DNA from: Scatophagus argus | Taxonomy: Eukaryota > Chordata > Actinopteri > Scatophagidae | Reading direction: 5' to 3' | DNA length: 64,000 nucleotides | NCBI RefSeq assembly: GCF_020382885.2 | Contig: NC_058503.1 | Location: forward strand, 18,113,535-18,177,534 | In this document: piece after piece, positions 1 to 11,702 of the stretch | How the letters are laid out: each line of letters begins with the position of its first letter | Numbering within the stretch: the first letter of the stretch is position 1 | Notes under the pieces: model-generated | Told to the model about the DNA's origin: nothing | What the model saw: only the letters and a program-made list of their open reading frames with translations | The model's database searches: none | Position numbers and translations under genes: made by a program

Positions 1-2865
1 AGTTATATAAAAATTTACCTTCATACCGTTGTATGTAAGTGAATTTTATAGCTATAGAGACCAAAACCATTTTTGTACCAGGCTTTAAAATGTATATTTT
101 GGCTGTTAAGTTGAGCATTTTGTCATGGGGTCTTATGGGGATTGACTAGCTTTTTGGAGCCAGCCTCAAGTGGCCGTTTGAGGAACTGCAGGATTTGGGC
201 ACTTTTACGCTGGCTTCGTTTTTCAGCCACTGAGATTGCTGCTTGCTTACGATATGCAAAACACCCAGTGTGATCCGTAAATCTGTTTCATTGAGTCAGT
301 GACAGGCTTTAGTCTTACAAACACGTTTGAGACTGTCTGCCCGCCCGTTGACAGACTGAGTAATATGTGATATATACAGTACAAACAGTGAATGCTGCTG
401 ATTTAAGACACCAACAGCTAAATTTTTCAATTTTTTAAAATACTTACACAGAACATTCATTCATTTCAAGTGTTTGTATGATTGCTAAAACATTTCTCTT
501 CTTTTTCTCCCTTCCTCCTCCCCCTCCTCTTCATCGTGTTTCTTCTCGCCCCTCGGTCTTCTTCATTCACAGTGTTAATCCTGTTGCTTGCAAGGAAAAC
601 ACCCACCTAGTTTGTTACGCAAGAAGAAGAGAGAGGATGAGTGCTGCTTAGAGGCAACAATAGGCGCAGCAGATTAGTGGCATCGCAGTTGGCAGGGCAG
701 ACAGTGACGATTACAATGTTGTGGAAGTGACTCAGTCCGTGTGGACTCTCCACTGTTATTAGAAGCACAGTGTGAGAAGCCTGCAGGGGGTGAACAGCAT
801 ATCGGGGATACACACCTGTCTTCCTCTCTCTGCAGCCCCCACGCACGAGGTTCAGTTGACAATAGCGACCTTTCGGGTTTTTTCTATTGAAATGCAGGAC
901 ACTGAAGACCTGCTGTTGTTGTGAATGGGTTGGGTTGGTCTCTCTGAACACACACACTTTATGTTTCTGAATTTCTGCTCGATTAAAACTGACTAAAGGC
1001 CGTTCTCACTCCCAGGTCGTAAAATACCAACGTTTTGTTAAGCCCGCCGTCGTATTGATGCGCAAGGTTTGTCGTAAAATGTTACCATAGCGCTAATCGA
1101 TAGTACTAACCCTGACCGACCTGTGGAGGTGAGGTAGTCTTAATAGGCCTTCTGAACTACTAGCTACATGCCAGAACAGTTGAACGCTTATTATTTAATA
1201 CAACTTTATCACTTCCAATAGGTAAGTGTTCACTAAATAACAAGCATTAACTCTTAACAACTTCACTTATTACGTCTACACCAAATATACTCAGTCTAGA
1301 GACTTTTTTTTTTTATCTTTGTCTGAAAATCTCTGTAGACTCATAAAATGAGGCTTGGGGTTAATCTGCTATTTGCAATTGCTTCTATGTTCTATATTAG
1401 ACCCACTCTGTTGTCACCTGCTTATGTAAGCACAAGTTCTGATGTATGAAGAGTTATGGCGCCCCCGCGTGGCTGAGAAGTTACTGTCCCGTTTTGCCAC
1501 TACTGTACTCTTCACAGTATGCCATCAGCAGCAGCAAACTAGGACAGAAAAAGTACAGGTGGTAATTGTGGTAACTACCAATGAAATTACCAACTAGTAC
1601 AGCAAAAGAGAAGTTCTTACTTGCAGACCACTTTGCACTGTAGATTTGTCTGATGACTCTTCTGTATACTTAGAGATGAAATCACTGTGATCAATGATGC
1701 AAAAGTATGAAAATACAAAGTATAGCCGACAACGAATGGGATTTGTCCAGATTTTATCTTTTAGTCTGACTTCAGTTGAGAGAATGACCTGCCGAAATGG
1801 GTGTCATTGGCACCGTCTCATACTGTATATTTTGGAGCGCTCAGTCAGGGAAGCCTAAACTGTGTTCACGTCGCTGGCTTTAAGGCATTTTTTGCTTAGT
1901 TTGCCTATCACTGGATGTAGTGACAAAATTTTGTGAATTCATGTCATAAAACTCCCAAACACGTCCTCACAGAGAGACCAGATCCGTCATGCGTTACACC
2001 TTTCCAGTGAATTGAGCTGCTGAGGCAGTGAAGACCTGATAGGATTGCCCCATGTTGGGTGTCATCCTTCCCCCTGTTGGATATCAAAAGTTTTCCTTTC
2101 CTCCAAGCTCTGGGCTTGCTGTTTTCTGTAGAAAATTGGAGTTCGTCTCAGGTACTGAGCCACATATTAAGCCTTTTCATTATGGCTCAGGATTTGTGAC
2201 TGCAGCCCCATGTCACGTTTTCCTCAAGAAGCACCACAAGAACGTTCTCTAGTTCTTCATCAGTTGTTCCTGTTGCTCAATGTGTTCTTTCTTGTGGACG
2301 AAGTGAACAGCAAAAGGCACCTGCTTATCGTGGGAAACATCAGTCTTCCCATCCTGTCTTGCTTTGATTCTGGTTTTCCTTTGACAAAGACTCTGCATCT
2401 AAGACAGAACAAGCACTCACTGTCCACAGAGTGCTATAGCCAAGGGTTTCTTTTGTACCAGTCCCTGTTCAATGAGCTCCCCTCTGTGCTGGGACGTCTC
2501 AGAACTGGCCCAGTTAAATAACAGGACTCCACAGATGTCTCAGGGTAGTCCATGTGGTGCTTATGAACTGCTACAGGATCAGTTGGATATGTTAACTGCA
2601 GTGCTTGTATTATTTGTTGCTGGGACCTTTTGGATTTTCACTGGCCTTGGTTTGCATTTCATCGAGTTCACTTCCCTTTACTGCCGACGGTTCCTCTTCA
2701 TAATCTCTCCCTGCTATCGTCATCATCAGTGCCACACTTCCTGACATCTTGTGTCATATCTTTCCCTTATCATCACCACGATAATCATCAGCATAGCAAA
2801 CTCTCTTCCTAATATTGATCCTCATCTTCATCTCTCTTCCGGATATTTTTATCTTCACTGTTCAT

Positions 2866-3015
2866 CTTTTCCACATGTGGAAATTCTAATCCACATGTGA
2901 AAAAAGTCAGTCGTATATGAGTGTATCTAATTCACATTTTCATTCATATGTGATAAAGTCGGTTGCCTGTGAAAATAGTCAGTTCACACGTGAGAGAGCA
3001 AATTTCACATGCGAC
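2866..3015. repeat. Degenerate repeat of CACATGTG-type palindromes
   Basis: A palindromic core recurs about six times in 150 bases in the forms CCACATGTGG, CCACATGTGAA, TCATATGTGAT, TTCACACGTGAG and TTCACATGCGA. It is interspersed with the phrase AAAGTCAG/AATAGTCAG. Spacing is irregular at about 30-40 bases. It reads as a decayed tandem repeat or a nested E-box cluster. No known element is recognised. Confidence 0.5.
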
Positions 3016-4032
3016 ATTTTCTTGAGGAGGAGCAAATAAAAACGAATGCAAATAAAAACTGTATTGCAAAAAAGTCAGTGTTGTAAATCAATAGCACTAG
3101 CCCTCATGTATTTCATTTGTGGATGTTTTTTTTTGTTTGTTTGTTTGTTTCTGGCATGGCAGTGGATTGTTCATATTAAATGTTAGATGAATGGTTGGCT
3201 CATTGTTATTATTTTTTCTGCATGGACAAACAGGCTGAGAACACATTTGCAGCTGTGGGAAACTTTAACCTTTAAAAACTAAACGTATTTTGTTGTTTTG
3301 TTAAAGCGAGATTGTCAAATGATGTGGAATGACTCTGCTGACCAGTCGTTCAGCACTGCTTGCTTCAACTGCTGGCAGAATTAAAGGTCAAAACTGCACA
3401 ATGCTGTCCACTGTGGGCAGACCTTCATCTTGTCATGTAGCTGTTTTCCATCATCATCATCCGTTTATTTATTACCATTCAAAAGATTGTATCATGAATA
3501 TTGTGACTTAAGACAACAAGCATCCTTATCCTTACATGTAGCGTTAGTATGGATGGCACTTGACCACATTAAATGTTAAACAAAATCTGTGGTGTTCAGG
3601 AGCCCACGCTGGTGTTTGGACTGAAGCAAAGTTTCATCAGCACATAATTCAAACACCTACTGACAAATAGATTTACTCATAACAATCTGTTTTTATTTAC
3701 TTTTCACTGATACAGTTGTTTGAGCTGAAGCTGTGCGAATGAATCACTAAAAAGCAGCGATAGCTTGAGCGTGTCTCTAAAGGACAGTATTTACAGAGCA
3801 GTTCATGAATTCACAGTCTCTGTTACTATTCACGTTACACAAATCACAACCCTGTGCCTCTGAACTGCTTTTCTTTTTATTGCAAGTGGCGTCTGATATT
3901 CTTATGGGTATTCTTGGCAAACAAGCAAATGGTGATTAAAGTGTCAACACAGTATTTCAGGTGTTTTCAAGTGCTGACGTTTAGTAAAAGAAAGAAATCA
4001 TTTAGTCCAACCGCCATTAGGCCATTCCTACA

Positions 4033-4046
4033 CCACCAGATGGCGC
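4033..4046 (+). promoter_or_regulatory. Candidate CTCF binding site
   Basis: The 14 bases CCACCAGATGGCGC match the vertebrate CTCF core consensus CCASYAGRKGGCRS at every position. It lies about 400 bases beyond the probable fev polyadenylation signal, between fev and whatever gene lies to the left, which is a sensible place for a domain border. Occupancy is inferred and has not been shown. Confidence 0.5.
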
Positions 4047-4443
4047 CAGTAGTCCAACAATAACCCGTCAGTTGCTCCCAGGCAGGCGGAATTAAACCAA
4101 ACTGTAAAAACAATCACGCAACTCAAAAAACAAAAACAAAAACCAAAACAAACAAACAAAAAAAAGCAGGACGAGAAAAGGAAAGAGGGCTGATATGTAT
4201 GTTCTGTACGTTGTTCATTTCTAAAACTCCCACACGAAAGGCTCTGATGATTTCCGATTCATTTTCGCAGATTGTGGCGGAAATGACGACATCCATATTT
4301 TGGGTCATGAATTAAAATCCTAGGTACTATAGTCGTTCAAATACCGTGCGTAAATGTTCATATATTAGTGCGTTATTTGATTGATTTTTCTCGTGGAAAA
4401 AACGTCTTGGTTTAAAGGCTAACAGGGCTAAATGACTTATTTC

Positions 4444-4449
4444 TTTATT
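4444..4449 (-). terminator. fev: Probable fev polyadenylation signal
   Basis: AATAAA on the minus strand, about 260 bases after the fev stop codon. It is the first canonical hexamer downstream, giving a short 3' untranslated region. Confidence 0.55.
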
Positions 4450-4709
4450 ACACGTTTTCAGACATCTTTTTTACATACAGCCGTTGCCTCAATGGCATCT
4501 ACATGACTACAGGTCCATAATTAAACCTTTTGCTGTTAAAACCATCGTTATGTTTATCCGACTCAAAACAATATATTTTTTAAACCCAATTATTCCAGTA
4601 TTCTCACCCTCAAGTTACCAAAAAGCGACATTTCTGTCCTCTCTGTCATCTCTCGTCGTTTGCTGCTACATCTATAATTTTCCAATTTGTCTTAAAGGTG
4701 CATTAAGAG

Positions 4710-7344
4710 TCAGTTGTAATGGCTATTAATGTTATTCAGACTGTTAATGTTGTTGACACAGCTGATGTGGGACGGAGACACGGTGCCAAAGGGCCCGGGA
4801 GGCTGGAGGTTGTGGCTGTGATACAGAGCCGTCGGAGGGGATCCGGGCCAGTAGGAGAAACCCGACGGCCCCACGCCGGGGGCCACTAGGTTCAGTTTGG
4901 AAATCCCAGAGAAGGGAATCGGTGAGAAGTTCCCCTGAAACTTGTAGATGGCCTGCTCCGTGGTGGACGGCTGACACACCTGCGCCAGGCCGTGGAAATC
5001 AAACTTGTAGGCATAGCGCTTGCCGTGGACTTTGGTCATGATGTTTTTGTCGTAGTAGTACCGCAGCGCCCGGCTCAGCTTGTCGTAGTTCATGTTGGGT
5101 TTGCTTTTGCGCTCCCCCCAGCGCCGAGCCACCTCGTCCGGGTCGATGAGCTTGAACTCGCCGTTGGTGCCCTCCCAGGCGATGCACGACATGTTGGTGC
5201 TGTCGGCCAGGAGCTCCAGCAGGAACTGCCACAGCTGAATCTGCCCACTGCCTGCGTGAGGGAGACGGTCACCGTAGGATTTAGGTTGGGGTAACTGTAA
5301 ACTGATTGCAGTGCTTTTTTATTGCAACGCAGGGCAAAAAATAAATTAAACTGACCAGTCAGTAAAACAGACTGTTGTGAAGCCGTGAAAATCATGTCTC
5401 CTGCACTCAGTGTTTATGGTAAACGTTTGGGTGTTTAAAGTTGGGCATTTTATCATTTGTATTAAATATCATCCCGTGAGTCATTTTAAGTTTTGGCAGC
5501 GCATTCTGATAGATATGACACGACAAGTCAAATTTATAGGAAAAAAGACTGAATTGACACTGCAGTTTGGTTTCTGTTATTTATAAAACTGCATCTTTCA
5601 ATGCAACTTGAGCAGATTTATTTTTCTTTTCTTGAATAGCCTCTGGGTCTATTAAAATGCACCATCCAAGTGTATTTTCATTTTACTTTTATTACGTTGT
5701 GTTCTTCACTGTCCATTCACAACATAACGTAAGGGCTCAAATTAATTAATTAATCACTGCTCATTTCTATATTATATTAGTATATAATAACATACTGACC
5801 AGTCGATTTATATTTTCGATTTTTAAAACGCTTTAAACTGCTTTGGGCCATTTGTTTTTAATTTGAGGTGTGTTAATGGCCGGTCAGGCTTCTCAGCCCT
5901 CCGTCACAGGCAGTCAGTGATAATGAGCTGTGGACGGACGGCAGGCGGCTTCTGCTCTACGGCGCTTCTTATTTTTGTTTATTCTTATTTTGACAAAAAA
6001 AAAATATTATTATTAAGCTACAATTTGTGACTAAATTTTGAGCTTCAGGGTAGATGAGGCAAAAACATTTATTATTTTGAGGCTAAACAAAGAATAAAAC
6101 AAAATCCTCACTGAAAACCATTTTCGTCCGAGACACCTGATGCAGCTGAGAGTGTGAATTCAGAAAGTTTGCTGTGGTTTTTATCGACTGCGTACCAAAT
6201 AGACCAGAAACACAAATTAAATTAAATGAGACTTTGACGCATTCAATTTATCTTGCTATAATAATAATATTAGAATAAATATGGCACATTTTATTATTCC
6301 CTCATGTTGTTATTCAATTTCAAGTCAGATTTGTTACCATAAAAAATCACAGCTCAGCTCTTTTCTTTATTCATGATTGGTGTTTTTAGATATCGTGTTG
6401 CAGTATTGAAGAACGTCTTTCGTATCTTAACGAGTGAATTAATATGCAGTGATTCTGCTCCACGTGGCAGCTGCGCCGTGTGCGTCCTGGTAGCTCGTTC
6501 AGCTCAGTCTCTTACCTTTTTGGACTCCTGTGTTTATTGGACCCCAGGTTGTTCCTTTGCTTTCCTTCAACAGACTTTCTGTTGGATCTGAAATCAAAAC
6601 AGACACACTGTCAGTATGATCAGCTGCTCATCCATCCTGTTAATGCGCAGGCCCGTTGTCTCTTGTCTCATTTCATATCTTCTTTAAATGATCCGGTGTG
6701 TTTTAGGAGGCTATCAGTTTCATAATTTAATCTTCTGTTCTGGGTTTTAAAATAATTCAATTGCGTTCAGAATTTTCTAGAAATTCCTTCCATCAAGGAA
6801 GCCTAAGTTGGATCACTTCGCCGTGAAAAGGAACAAGAAGAATCAAATGAAATAATTTAGAAACTGATTTTTCATCTGTTTTCAGATGCATTTCAGCTAC
6901 TATAATATTGTCATAAGATGCTGTAAAATTGACCAATCCGGTGCATGAGGTTCAAATGAAACTTAAACTAAAAAATTAAATTGTCAAATCTCAACAAAAG
7001 CTTAAAACTGATTTAAAAAAAAAAAATCCTAATTGTGTGCTCGACCAGTTGCAGTCCAATGGAGGAAGCTTGTCGTCTTTGCGGTCTCCTCTGCAGAGAA
7101 GCCAGGAAACGCGTCCAGGAAAAAGGATTTCCGATTTCCGACAAAAGAGCAGACGGGCTTTCAGATTGAAAAGGCTGAACAATGCTGTGCCCCGGGAGCC
7201 GAGCATCTCCGCACCAGGACACCGACACCCCGAGCAGGATTCAAAGAGTTATAACAGCTTATTTCTATAATTCTTTACAGGACCAAATGACGAACCTGAG
7301 AGATACATGTTGAACATGAGGTTTCCTCCGCAGTCCTGTCTCAT
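4710..7344 (-). CDS. fev: FEV (Pet-1) ETS-family transcription factor, 3 coding exons
   Basis: Nuclear ETS-domain factor that drives the serotonergic neuron programme (tph2, sert and related genes) in vertebrates. Exons on the minus strand: 7344-7296 (16 codons plus 1 base, starts [16 protein letters not shown], compare human MRQSG...INMYLP), 6587-6516 (72 bases, encodes [20 protein letters not shown]) and 5251-4710. Phases agree (1, 1) and give 220 aa against 238 in human. The ETS domain is about residues 44-125, with the recognition-helix stretch [20 protein letters not shown] and the [18 protein letters not shown] region intact. The C-terminal motif [20 protein letters not shown] followed by LQPPGPFG is specific to FEV and separates it from FLI1 and ERG. 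The alanine-rich tract of mammalian FEV is missing. The exon 1 donor (CAG/GTTCGT) is weak; a GTAAAG 17 bases further on is out of phase with exon 2. FLI1/ERG identity is excluded by the C-terminus and the short N-terminus. Confidence 0.96.
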
Positions 7345-7495
7345 TGTGTTCAGTTGTTCAGAAAGGGTTGGATTTCATTTCGTTGGTGGAGGAGGAAAAG
7401 ATTTTTATTAAACTTTATCTCATAACTGTGATCTGGAATAAATGCGGGTGGACAGATTGAAGTTTCCAGGCAACTGTCACTGGCCCCCATCTCTG

Positions 7496-7660
7496 AGACA
7501 ATATTCAGACAGCAATTTCCCCTGGTGCATTGCTTTAATTAAAAGAGCAATTTACCTCTGTCAGCCCGCCGGCTGCCCACAATAAAAAGAGGCCGATAGA
7601 AATTCGGCCCTTATCAATCCACCATCACAGTTTAATAAAGTTTCCGCGTTAAGATCTGAG
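7496..7660. promoter_or_regulatory. Candidate conserved enhancer upstream of fev
   Basis: This AT/GC-balanced block 150-320 bases upstream of the fev start is unlike the surrounding poor-complexity DNA. It holds two GATA-type cores on opposite strands (CGATAG at 7594-7599 and CTTATC at 7610-7615), the homeobox-type core TTTAATTAAAAG and the symmetric phrase GGCCGATAGAAATTCGGCCC. Known Pet-1 regulation uses GATA2/3 sites just upstream of the gene. Conservation in other fish is a guess from sequence texture. Confidence 0.4.
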
Positions 7661-8922
7661 TTTCTATGGTGAATTGAAGTGTTTGACATGGAAACCAGTT
7701 CAGATCCTCCTCACTTTTCCGCCTCTTTACCTCTCGGCAAACAACAAAGACCTATTTCATGTTGGGAAAAGAATATTTACCTTCAAAAACATGCTTCAGT
7801 GCACACGAGAAAACAAGAACATTTTATGCCCCCTCGAACCTTCTGTTTGTGGGTTTAAGGTTATACAGCCTCGATATGAGGGTAATGAAGTTGTAACTTT
7901 AAAACCACGGCTTCTGACGTTATCGTGTCCACTTGAATTTTTTTATTTCTTGTTTTTTTTTTTGTTTGTTTTTTTTGTTGTTGTTGTTTTTTTTTTGTGT
8001 GTGAAACCTTTTTGCCCTGACATAATCTGGTTTGGACTGTAAGAACAGGCTGAACACACTGTCACTTTCTGAAATATGTTGCTAGAATCCAAAGATCTTT
8101 TGTATTAGTATTATCACTAATGTGTGCTTAGAGATTGGTATTTTAAGACTGATAGGTTAACTGACTGACATTGGGTGTCAGTGAGTTGCCCCCCCCCCCA
8201 ATTCATCAAACATTCAATTCTTGTTTAATTAATGTTACTGTAATTTTTATAAACTGATTGATAGCAAGATTGACATAATCTGTAACAGAGTCCAATGTTT
8301 TAAGTCCAGGACGACATCACTATAATTTGGGGTCTGTTTCTCTCATCTGAAACCCCTTTGGCTTCAGAGGAGTGTATGAGTGTGTCCAAAACTCTGGCGT
8401 GATAGATTTGGCCATGAATAATCAATAAGTTTCCCCTGAACGTGAGCTAATGCAACAAAAGATCAATAAAATAATTTCTGAAAAGACAATATGTAAGATG
8501 ACTTTCACATGTAGGCCCATGCATCTCTACTGCAGCATCCTGATGTGGTTTGGCATCTTGTTTGTCTTGCTGAAAGTGCAATATATCTGCCATGAGGCAC
8601 AGAGTCAACCAATCAGCACAGATTGCCTGGATTCCCCTTTTTGAAAATTTTACCTGAAAAATTCACAAACAACAAATTTGATTTTTTTTTTTTAAACCAG
8701 AAATGGGAATACCTGGGAACAAAATTTTGCATTTAAACAGAAAACCTTCCATTTAAGGCATGCTTTGCATACCTATAGCCCTGAAATGAAAGCAGGCCTG
8801 CTAATCAGTCATCATCTATTTTAGTGTTTGCTCTATAATGTGTCACGTGACTGAGCTCAGCACAATGCAAACACACTGTGGAAAAAAAAAATGCAGTATA
8901 GGAAAACACTGTATTGTGTTTA

Positions 8923-8940
8923 TTTAACTACGTAGTTAAA
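8923..8940. repeat. 18-base perfect palindrome
   Basis: TTTAACTACGTAGTTAAA is its own reverse complement. Its role is unknown. It could be a chance palindrome or the terminal fragment of a small inverted-repeat element. Confidence 0.6.
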
Positions 8941-9602
8941 ACATCCAAGTTGTACAGAGAAGTTCCTGTCTACAAACGTGTCATCACATTAAATTTCTCT
9001 TTAATTGCCCTGTCAGCTCACAGGTTTTTACTCAAAGTTATGATTTCAAAGTTTTTCCCTGTTAGACAAAGGGCTTAAAATCTTGCATAACTGATAAATG
9101 CAAAGTGAATTTCCCAAGTCTCTTCTTCCAGGACTAAAATGCTGGCTTTTCCGTTCCTCACGTGGCAGCGGTTCCTCGGCGCTGGCCTTGTAGGTGTGTC
9201 TCTGGCGTCCCAGACTTGCTTTAGCTGCCTGTGTCCAAGTACAAGTCGCAGGCAACTTAAAACAAGCCTCGAAAGCAAGACTGTATCCGCTGATGCAGTG
9301 GAAGATAAAATGTTTGTAACCTCTGGTCAGAGATCAGCACGAGGCGAGAAATCCATTGATATAAAGGAAAAAATAAAAATAAAATTACACAGAAATGTCA
9401 GAAAAGCATTCATTTGTTTACCCATTTATTAAGTCTCATTTGCTTGCTACGCAGTTCAGAATCCATATTGAAAGAGTTAAACCAGCATCCGATTGGCAGC
9501 TATCCTACAGCAGTCAGCAAGTAAAACTAAAGCATGCTTTAATTTAAGTTAATCTTACATAAATCCCATTAACAAACATAAATCCAAATCCAGCAGGACT
9601 CT

Positions 9603-9652
9603 TGAATTTCCCTCGGGATCAATAAAGTATCTATCTATCTATATATCTATTC
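9603..9652 (+). mobile_element. Non-LTR retroelement (LINE/SINE) 3' tail remnant
   Basis: The phrase TTTCCCTCGGGATCAATAAAG followed by a short ATCT microsatellite is the typical 3' end of fish RTE/Rex-type LINEs and SINEs that share their tails. Only the tail is seen and no reverse transcriptase frame is next to it, so this is a 5'-truncated copy or a SINE end. Confidence 0.55.
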
Positions 9653-11511
9653 TGGCGGTTCACCTGTAGTTGCACTAAATGTTAGCCCTACAGTCTCTGA
9701 AGTCATGTTGTGACTGCATGAATATAAACATTCAGGCTAAATGGCATAAATTCATTTGTTCAACACAAAACGTGCTGTAGTTAATTCAGAACAGACATCA
9801 ATCATAATCACCCTCGTTAGAAAATACAGCTGTCACTAAGAATCAATGCAAAGCTCCTCTAACTTACCTTGCTGCTCTGAATTGTGTAGCCAGTTTGCAG
9901 CCTGATAGACAAGCTGTCTCTCCTCTATAAGCCAGGGTGCAGCTGCTTTAACCACTCTGCAGAGGAATGTATATTTGAGAAAGGTGTGTGTGCATGGTTA
10001 CACATTTATTAAAAGATCCTGTTTTTTGGGTGTGGAACTGAGAACCGATGCAGACTTTAGGGTGTGTAACACGGAATCCCACGTCCTGGACCGACAGGAG
10101 GAGTGTGTGTGGAGGTAAACACACTCCAGGATCCCGGCGTATGACTGTAAGATAAACACGGTGGTGTTGCATTAGAATAAACAAACAAATGCGACTGAGC
10201 TACCAGAAATTCATGAGGTAGTTGAATCCTCCCACGACTGTTGTGCTCTGCTCTGCATCACCATCTTTGTCATTCGTAAAAAGTTTTGGCTAATGGCTCT
10301 GGGTTGCTTAAAACTCATTACTACACATACAGTACTATATAAAGTAATAATATTTCTAACATGAACTCTGTCATTGCATCACCACTGAAAACCATCTACC
10401 TTCAAATTCTGTCCACTAAAGTAAAGGATTAAGGCTTAATTTGATGCTAAATGAATAACTTTTAAAAACAATGGAACATCTGACAAAAGCAGACCCAGAA
10501 CGGGTATTCTCACTCACTTGTGTTAGATTGATGTTTTGGACATGCATGATTTTCATAGGCTGGTAATTATAGGAAATAGTAATACTAAATAAACAATGTA
10601 AGAACTTACTTGAATGACATAACTGAGTTTTGTAGGTTTTTCTGTGGTTTATGCTGCAATTCATTTGTGAATGTAAGTCTGTTTATTAGAGGTAAGGTGA
10701 GGCGAATCAGTCATCTGATAGGGCTGATATTCAAACAGTGCATGCACACTGGCTTTCCATCACTAACTAGAAACATTACATGCATGACATTTGTCTCTCA
10801 AATGACCTCTGCTGGCCTGTGTTGAATTTCATTCTCGTCTCTGTCAGCCCATCAGGGTATTTCCATTAAAACTGTTGTCCCTCAGTGCCTGCCTTTGTTA
10901 TGGCAGAGCAAGTTAGAGCAAGAGGACTCGAATTTGAATTCAGCATATTTTCAGAAGATGATTCACATTTGATTTGAATTATGTGTGTGCTTGCTAAGAA
11001 CTTGATTGGCAGTTAGACAGTCAGTCATTGAATGGTTTCAACACGCCCAACCAGATTATCTGTTTCTTTACTTCCAGCTCCTCACTTTACTGCATATTTT
11101 TGGCAAGCTGTGATTGTAACGGTGGAAAAATAAAAAATAGAAACAAATGTGTTGTCGTGCTCTTGTTTATTGGAAATGAGAATACAGTCTGACAAGAACA
11201 ACAGTACACATCCTAAAGCTTAACAGAGAGATTTGAATCAAATCTTTCCATGTATGTCTGCTAAAAGGCTAAATATGTACTTCAAATAAATACAAAGCGA
11301 AAGCTATCTCTGAAAACAGCCTCATCTATGAAGCTTAAGAGGAAGAGCCACAATGCTTATGCGCACCTGTGCTATGGCTGTTGCAACTAAGATGCAGCCA
11401 ATTGCTGCTTTGATCAGATTTTCATTTTTATTTATTCAATTAGGGTGATCATTTTTATTGTAAAAAGAAAAAGGAATACCGACAAACAGTCTCTAGTTTT
11501 GAAGAAAAGCC

Positions 11512-11517
11512 TTTATT
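11512..11517 (-). terminator. cryba2: Probable cryba2 polyadenylation signal
   Basis: AATAAA on the minus strand 186 bases after the cryba2 stop, inside the phrase GGAAATAAAGG. It gives a short 3' untranslated region typical of crystallin genes. Confidence 0.65.
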
Positions 11518-11702
11518 TCCTATATCAAGAACATGCTTTAGCATGGTAGAAGAAGAAAGTACTTAGATATCCATACATGCAGAGCCACAGAGTGATAGAA
11601 AGAGTTTGTCCGTCTACTGTTCTGTGACAGCGGTCTGTCCGGGGGTTCAGGGAGAGTTTTTTTTTTTCTTTTCAGGTTGAGTCAGGCAGGTAGAATGAAG
11701 GC

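Larger units (their letters stand above)
1..4439. other. Intergenic stretch left of fev, no gene supported
   Basis: I see no conserved coding exon here on either strand. The open frames present (for example minus 607-957 and plus 2052-2521) are low in complexity, lack family motifs and lack flanking splice signals. In human the neighbour on this side of FEV is CDK5R2, on the opposite strand, so part of this stretch could be the long 3' untranslated region of a plus-strand cdk5r2 copy. AATAAA-type signals occur near 3034-3060 on the plus strand. That idea rests on synteny only and no coding sequence of cdk5r2 is in the window. Confidence 0.5.
7661..11500. other. Intergenic stretch between fev and cryba2
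   Basis: No coding exon or RNA gene seen. The stretch holds homopolymer T runs near 7940-8000, a C9 run near 8190, an 18-base perfect palindrome at 8923-8940 and a retroelement tail at 9603-9652. Open frames such as minus 9948-10184 and plus 9139-9432 show no family motif. Confidence 0.5.

Noticed and set aside
1452-1475. Second CTCF-like motif (GGCGCCCCCGCGTGG)
   Set aside because: At least two core mismatches against the consensus.
4992-5294. Plus-strand frame opposite the fev ETS exon
   Set aside because: Antisense shadow of the ETS domain, rich in valine from reversed GAC/CAC codons.
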